9,585 nt of DNA. Source: Candidatus Sericytochromatia bacterium (GTDB taxonomy: Bacteria > Cyanobacteriota > Sericytochromatia > JACMPN01). Below, one piece after another: positions 6,140 to 9,585 of the stretch. Each line of letters opens with the position of its first letter. Positions within the stretch are counted from its first letter, which is position 1. The position numbers and the translations under genes were made by a program. The stretch is from assembly GCA_014377495.1 (NCBI GenBank), contig JACMPN010000039.1, forward strand, positions 1-9,585, in the 5' to 3' direction. The notes beneath the pieces were generated by a model. The model saw nothing but the letters and a program-made list of their open reading frames with translations. It had not been told where the DNA came from and ran no database searches.

Positions 6140-6670
6140 TGTCCGCGTCCTCTATCGTCACGGGGTCCGGGAGTCTGCCGGTACCCCAACGTCAGCATGC
6201 CCGACGACTCCACACGAAGTGGCTCAGGCAGAGGCGTCACGCCCACAATCGCCCAACCGAGACTCGCCGGCCAGGCCTGGAGCGTTGGGGATCAAAGCCC
6301 GTAGGCTGGCGCATCGCCCTTGCAGAACGCGCCTGTGCAGGCCGGTCGCCGGACACGGCGCAAGCGCCGCAAGGTGGGACAACCGGACAAAATCGAGCTG
6401 GGCAAGGCCATGGGGCTCACAAGGGCTCTCAAACGACGTCAAGGGGCTACACTGCGACACTATAGCGCATTCTCAGACGAACGGCAGCCAGCCATCCCCG
6501 TCTATGTTTCATTATGCCTCAGGGCCCTGCCGATTGCGGCCTTTCGCCCCCAACCCGCTCGCTGCAGCCGCCTGGCTGTCACGGGCCTTTGGTAAAAATT
6601 GCCGCTGAGGGGGTTACGGACCGACCAAAGCTGGGTAAGGTGGGAGGGAGACCACTGCGGAGGATACCCC
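6140..6670. other. 530-bp divergent intergenic region
   Basis: The space between the divergent starts of kamA (minus) and the gene at 6671 (plus). The open frames inside are Arg/Pro-rich and lack family features, so I see no gene. Visible elements are a CGGCG-CAAG-CGCCG hairpin (6356-6369), a 10-bp palindrome CCAGGCCTGG (6271-6280), and a minus-strand TATAGT (6459-6464) resembling a -10 element about 320 nt before kamA. A stem in front of the 6671 gene is listed separately. No tmRNA, RNase P RNA or 6S RNA signature was recognised. Confidence 0.5.
6633..6669 (+). promoter_or_regulatory. Leader stem enclosing the ribosome binding site of the 6671 gene
   Basis: GGGTA (6633-6637) can pair with TACCC (6665-6669), and inside it GTGG (6640-6643) with CCAC (6652-6655). 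The real ribosome site GGAGG (6659-6663, 7 nt before the ATG) lies in the internal loop, and a second purine run GGGAGGGAG (6642-6650) lies mostly in the hairpin loop. The fold could affect translation initiation. This rests on base pairing only. Confidence 0.3.
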
Positions 6671-7090
6671 ATGGCATTCCGGATCTGGACCAAAACCAAA
6701 GACGAGACGGCGACCCCGACCCGGGCCTCTGTGACGGGTCCGTTGCCCCAGCTGCCCCAGGGACGTCACGTCCCGACCATGGCCGAAGTCCGCCGGAGCT
6801 GGCAGGGCGCGCACGCAGACGGCGCCATTCCCGCCGTGGCCAACCTGTTCGGCGATGCCACTGGCAGCCTGCTGCGTGGCCGCTTGGGCCAGGCTCAATC
6901 CGTCGACGATTTCGTCGGCATCATCGAAGAAGCCCGCTCCTATGGTGATAATGACATCGCCCTCCTCGCCTTGGACAAGGCCCGCAGCCTGGCCATCCGG
7001 GGTCGGGACCTCCGCCAGATCGACGCCCTTGAAGCGGCCCTCCAGCCCTCCGAGCTGGAGAAAGCGCTGCAGGGCGGTTTCGGCGGCTAG
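6671..7090 (+). CDS. Small protein of unknown function
   Basis: I do not recognise this 139-aa protein. The ATG at 6671 has a strong GGAGG 7 nt upstream (6659-6663), so I prefer it to the longer in-frame start at 6599, whose extra residues look like translated leader. There is no signal peptide or membrane segment. Residues 1-35 are polar, proline-containing and probably extended (it begins MAFRIWTKTKDE). From about 36 to the end it looks helical, with amphipathic segments (AEVRRSWQGAH, VDDFVGIIEEARSYGDNDIALLALDKARSLA, IDALEAALQPSELEKALQ). The middle helices loosely resemble a TPR-like pair, which would suggest protein binding, but this is weak. GC content and codon use look like the neighbours, and a strong terminator follows 15 nt after the stop. 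It is therefore very probably a real, separately transcribed cytoplasmic protein. Confidence 0.78.
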   Translation: MAFRIWTKTKDETATPTRASVTGPLPQLPQGRHVPTMAEVRRSWQGAHADGAIPAVANLFGDATGSLLRGRLGQAQSVDDFVGIIEEARSYGDNDIALLALDKARSLAIRGRDLRQIDALEAALQPSELEKALQGGFGG

Positions 7091-7105
7091 TCCACACGGT
7101 TTTTT

Positions 7106-7132
7106 GAGCCCGGCCCCGTGCCGGGCTCTTTT
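7106..7132 (+). terminator. Rho-independent terminator of the 6671 gene
   Basis: A perfect 9-bp stem (GAGCCCGGC at 7106-7114 with GCCGGGCTC at 7120-7128) closes a 5-nt CCCGT loop and is followed by TTTT. Five Ts also precede the stem. It begins 15 nt after the stop codon. Confidence 0.93.
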
Positions 7133-7264
7133 CGCGGGCGCCGCTTCCGCCCCGGACCGGCGAGTGGTGCAAGAGGCCATGATGCTGCGCCACCAGCCAG
7201 TGGTGTCGGCGCCATCGCCCCGCTCCCACCTGCGCTCAGCCTCGCAAGCCCCGGAAAGACCCCC

Positions 7265-8302
7265 ATGGCAACCACTCCAGCCACGATTTCGTCCGCCGAG
7301 CGGGACAACCACCTCCGTTGGGACGGCCGGCAGGCCGGATTTTACGAGGTCTATTACCTCAAGGTGAACGACCCTGTCACGGGTGTCGGTTTCTGGTTGC
7401 GTTACACCCTGACCAGTCCGCATGACGCCCAACCGCGGGCGGACGTCTGGGGGGTGTTGTTCGATCCGCAGCTGCCGCACCCCGTCGGGTTCAAGACCAC
7501 CCATCCGGTCTGGCACATTGGCTTTCATGGGGAGCGGTTCCGCTTCTCCATCGCCGACAACGTGCTCATGCACGATTCAGCGGTCGGTCAGGCAGACTCT
7601 CCCGCCGGCGCCATGTCCGGGTCGCCGGACCGGACCATGCGCTGGGACCTGCACTGGCAACCGAATGTGACGAGTGTGCGCTATTACGGCTATGACCTGC
7701 TCTACCGGATCGGCTGGCCCAAGACGAAGGTCCTGACGCCGAACACATCCATCCGCATGACGGGGACCGTCGTCGTCGGGGACCGCACGTTCACGCTCAC
7801 GGACGCCCCGGCCCAACAGGGGCACATCTGGGGCGTCCAGCATGCCGAGCGTTGGGTCTGGGGCCATTGCTGTGCCTTTGCCGAAGATCCGACGGCGGTC
7901 TTCGAGGGTCTGACGGCCAGTCCCAGCGGGGGGCGGGACTTTTCGACCTTTTTCGTGCGCCTGGACGGGCGGGACTTCCACTTCAACAAACTGGCCAATC
8001 TGCTGTGGACGCCGTCGCAGTACGACGTGGACCGCTGGTCGTTCGAGCTGGAGCAGGATGATTACCGCTTCACCGGGCACGTGTCGGCACCGATTGAGCG
8101 TTTCATCGGGGTGACGTACATCAGTTGCGACGACTCGGTCCGCATCTGCAACAACACGATGATCGCCGACTGCCGGATCGATGTGGCCCGGCGCAACGAC
8201 GGCAAGACGTGGCAACCCTACAAGACGCTGACGAGCCAGGGCACGGCCGCCATGGAGACGGTGGCCCGCAAACCTCACCCGAAAGTGCCCGTGCAGCTGT
8301 AA
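7265..8302 (+). CDS. Uncharacterised protein, possibly tocopherol cyclase/CrtC/AttH-like barrel
   Basis: A 345-aa protein with no signal peptide. The ATG at 7265 is preceded by GGAAAG (7253-7258). The in-frame extension to 7118 begins inside the preceding terminator and is low-complexity, so it is not used. The sequence alternates short beta-like segments rich in Trp, Tyr and Phe, with WDGRQAGFYEVYYLKVNDP (19-37), GFWLRYTL (42-49), MRWDLHWQP (125-133), HIWGVQHAERWVWGHCCAF (187-205), TFFVRLDGRDFHF (228-240) and YISCDDSVRICNNT (285-298). This composition and the paired W/H block recall the double lipocalin-like fold of tocopherol cyclase, hydroxyneurosporene hydratase (CrtC) and AttH proteins, which act on hydrophobic or prenyl substrates. 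That link is from general resemblance only; no reaction can be assigned. Three cysteines near the end (Cys288, Cys295, Cys303) could be functional. It is convergent with recR, 35 bp away, and has no obvious operon partner. Confidence 0.85.
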   Translation: MATTPATISSAERDNHLRWDGRQAGFYEVYYLKVNDPVTGVGFWLRYTLTSPHDAQPRADVWGVLFDPQLPHPVGFKTTHPVWHIGFHGERFRFSIADNVLMHDSAVGQADSPAGAMSGSPDRTMRWDLHWQPNVTSVRYYGYDLLYRIGWPKTKVLTPNTSIRMTGTVVVGDRTFTLTDAPAQQGHIWGVQHAERWVWGHCCAFAEDPTAVFEGLTASPSGGRDFSTFFVRLDGRDFHFNKLANLLWTPSQYDVDRWSFELEQDDYRFTGHVSAPIERFIGVTYISCDDSVRICNNTMIADCRIDVARRNDGKTWQPYKTLTSQGTAAMETVARKPHPKVPVQL

Positions 8303-8337
8303 CCCCAAAACCAAAACGACATGTGGGCAAAACAGCC

Positions 8338-8940
8338 TCACACCTCGCGGCGGCCTTCCAGGGCGCGGGCCAGGGTCAGCTCGTCGGCGTATTCCAGGTC
8401 ACCGCCGATGGGCAGGCCAAAGGCGATGCGCGTGACCTTGATCCCCACAGGCTTGAGCAGTTTGGCCAGATAGAGGCACGTGGCTTCGCCCTCAATGGTG
8501 GGGTTGATGGCCAGGATGATCTCGAGGACGGGCGCACGGCCGGACAGGCGGCCGAGCAGTTCTTTGATCTTGAGCTGCTCGGGGCCGATGCCGTCCATCG
8601 GCGAGACCAAGCCCTGCAAGACGTGGTAAAGCCCCTTGAACTCCTTGGTCCGCTCCAAGGCGACGAGGTCGCGCGCTTCGGCGACGACGCAGATCTGCGA
8701 CTGGTCGCGGCCCGGGCTGCGACACAGGTCGCAGGGGTCCTCGGCGCTCAGGTTGGAGCAGATCGAGCAAAACTTGATCTGCTCTTTGGCGTCGACCAGT
8801 GCCTTGGCGAGGGCCCCGACACTGGCGGTTGACTGTTTCAACAGGTGAAACGCCAACCGCTGGGCGGATTTGGGCCCGATCCCCGGCAGCTTCTGGAGTT
8901 CATCGATGAGGGCCGCGAGCGGCCGAGTGTATAAGGCCAT
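8338..8940 (-). CDS. recR: Recombination mediator protein RecR
   Basis: A 200-aa protein of standard family length that acts with RecO (and RecF) to load RecA onto single-stranded gaps. The domains are in canonical order: helix-hairpin-helix with LQKLPGIGPKSAQRLAFHLL (15-34), a four-cysteine zinc finger (Cys58, Cys61, Cys70, Cys73), a Toprim domain (about 81-176) with ICVVAEARDLVALERT and a SPMDGIGPEQL loop, and the C-terminal IAFGLPIGGDLEYADELTL block. Nothing is missing. The start is 9 nt after the ybaB stop, and that stop codon runs into the likely ribosome site AGGA, so the two are surely co-transcribed and possibly translationally coupled. A bulged hairpin overlapping the recR stop (8323-8341), followed on the minus strand by T-rich sequence, may end the operon, but it is weak. 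Confidence 0.99.
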   Translation of the reverse strand: MALYTRPLAALIDELQKLPGIGPKSAQRLAFHLLKQSTASVGALAKALVDAKEQIKFCSICSNLSAEDPCDLCRSPGRDQSQICVVAEARDLVALERTKEFKGLYHVLQGLVSPMDGIGPEQLKIKELLGRLSGRAPVLEIILAINPTIEGEATCLYLAKLLKPVGIKVTRIAFGLPIGGDLEYADELTLARALEGRREV

Positions 8941-8949
8941 CCGAGTTTC

Positions 8950-9291
8950 CTAGAACATTTTGTCCATACCGGGGATCGGCATGCCGCCGGTGGCGTCGTT
9001 CATCTTGCCCTGGGCAACGGCGTTCGCTTTGCTGATCGCATCGCGGCAGGCCGCCAGGACCAGGTCTTCGAGGGTCTCGACGTCTTCGGGGTCGACGGCT
9101 TCTTTGGCGATCGTCACTGACTTGACTTCGTGTTTGCCGGTGACGGTGATCTTGACCAGACCGCCGCCGGACGTGCCCTGGACTTCCACGCTGGCGAGTT
9201 CATTCTGGGCTTCCAGGAGCTTTGCCTGCATCTGCTGGGCCTGCTTCATGATTTTGCCCATGTCGCCCATGCCGCCGCCTAAATTCCGCAT
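8950..9291 (-). CDS. ybaB: YbaB/EbfC family nucleoid-associated protein
   Basis: A small dimeric DNA-binding protein associated with the nucleoid; in most bacteria its gene sits next to recR, as here. The 113-aa form begins MRNLGGGMGDMGKIMKQAQQ. Then follow the long helix MQAKLLEAQNELASVEVQG, the conserved GGGLVKITVTGKHEVKSVTI beta-hairpin and a C-terminal helix (VETLEDLVLAACRDAISKANAV). A methionine- and glycine-rich tail (GGMPIPGMDKMF) ends it. I chose the ATG at 9291 because AGAGGAGAGGG lies just upstream (9297-9307 on the minus strand) and the protein then starts at the family's usual point. An in-frame ATG at 9324 would add 11 atypical residues that translate this ribosome site. Its start overlaps the end of the upstream methylase frame by 13 nt, suggesting coupling. 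A TATACT about 47 nt upstream could be an internal promoter, without a good -35. Confidence 0.97.
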   Translation of the reverse strand: MRNLGGGMGDMGKIMKQAQQMQAKLLEAQNELASVEVQGTSGGGLVKITVTGKHEVKSVTIAKEAVDPEDVETLEDLVLAACRDAISKANAVAQGKMNDATGGMPIPGMDKMF

Positions 9292-9585
9292 TGATGCCCT
9301 CTCCTCTGGTGACTTGTCGCCCACGTAAACAACAGGCAGTATAGCGCGTTCGCCCCATCAGTGCGCTCCTCGCCAGCCACCGGCTCAGCCAGCGCCGGGA
9401 TCCACAGTGACGTGAGGTGGTCGGGCGTGACCTCGCGGTCGAGATCGTCCCAAGCGACCCTGCGGACTGACTCCTCGGGCAGGCCGAGGCGTTGCAGCAC
9501 GACCACCTCCGGGCCGTCGTCGAGGGCCAGCTTGATGTCGGACAGGACGGCCGGTTGGTCGCACTGCGCCACGAGCATCGGGCCG
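9279..9585 (-). CDS. C-terminal part of a MazG/YabN-type tetrapyrrole (corrin/porphyrin) methylase domain protein, cut by the window edge
   Basis: The gene begins right of the window; only the last ~102 codons are seen. The segment PMLVAQCDQPAVLSDIKLALDD, then VVVLQRLGLPEESVRRVAWDDLDR and TPDHLTSLWIPAL, matches the final strands of the methylase domain found at the N-terminus of YabN/MazG-type proteins (family pattern: L...Q.....SD.KL.L, ..G.P.E.....LDR....DHLTSLYIPP). In those proteins a MazG nucleotide pyrophosphohydrolase domain normally follows. Here the frame ends about 35 residues after the IPAL motif, with a tail (CLLFTWATSHQRRGH) I cannot match to anything. So the MazG domain is absent, separate, or N-terminal and outside the window. 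The stop lies inside the ybaB start region, giving a 13-nt overlap and suggesting one operon. The methylase substrate in such proteins is not established. The partial extent limits certainty. Confidence 0.72.
   Translation of the reverse strand, partial: GPMLVAQCDQPAVLSDIKLALDDGPEVVVLQRLGLPEESVRRVAWDDLDREVTPDHLTSLWIPALAEPVAGEERTDGANALYCLLFTWATSHQRRGHQCGI

Noticed and set aside
4172..6304. 710-codon open frame on the plus strand, antisense to dapF and kamA
   Set aside because: Both minus-strand genes have full family motifs, and G/C-ending codons on one strand leave long stop-free frames on the other. The product is His/Asp/Arg/Val-rich with no recognisable domain.
6320..6595. 91-codon plus-strand frame with a basic stretch (RRTRRKRRKVG)
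   Set aside because: The basic run comes from a GC-rich hairpin, there is no ribosome site, and the rest has no protein-like pattern.

Overview
This window is high-GC bacterial DNA carrying eight complete protein genes and one gene cut by the right edge. Between them lie two long non-coding stretches. Two genes encode lipoproteins with a lipobox and an early cysteine. Together with the meso-diaminopimelate enzyme DapF, they suggest a peptidoglycan-containing, probably diderm bacterium. The second active-site block of DapF (WERGAG.T.ACGTGACAVVVA) is of the type I recall from plants and cyanobacteria. A non-photosynthetic relative of Cyanobacteriota is therefore a reasonable but unproven guess; no marker here fixes the taxonomy.

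Left part (1-3713). A rho-independent terminator at 30-62 appears to close a gene lying left of the window. About 1.3 kb without a convincing gene follows. It holds an AT-rich island (about 690-960) with short direct and inverted repeats, four CRAATTC units spaced exactly 11 bp apart, an 18-bp perfect palindrome, and a chain of hairpins just before the next gene. That gene (1359-2960) encodes a surface lipoprotein: lipobox, collagen-like segment, two Ig-like domains, a run of nine glycines and a C-terminal DUF3494 'ice-binding-like' beta-helix. A terminator separates it from a second lipoprotein (3060-3713) of the DUF1264/OBAP family.

Middle (3778-6139, minus strand). dapF (lysine and peptidoglycan synthesis) lies downstream of kamA (a lysine 2,3-aminomutase-type radical SAM enzyme). 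The two have separate signals: a hairpin after kamA and a perfect 12-bp palindrome in front of dapF. Both touch lysine metabolism: DapF makes the lysine precursor and KamA converts lysine to beta-lysine. A 530-bp non-coding stretch separates kamA from the divergent gene to its right.

Right part (6671-9585). A small protein of unknown function (6671-7090) ends in a textbook terminator. Next comes a 345-aa uncharacterised protein that may have a tocopherol cyclase/CrtC/AttH-like barrel fold (7265-8302). Convergent to it on the minus strand is a cluster ending in ybaB-recR (nucleoid-associated protein plus recombinational repair). It is preceded, with a short overlap, by the 3' end of a MazG/YabN-type tetrapyrrole methylase gene that stops without the usual MazG pyrophosphohydrolase domain.

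I found no mobile element, CRISPR array, tRNA, rRNA or clear defence system. The genes are mostly housekeeping or surface proteins. The least explained sequence is the repeat-rich, structured upstream region of the ice-binding-like lipoprotein.
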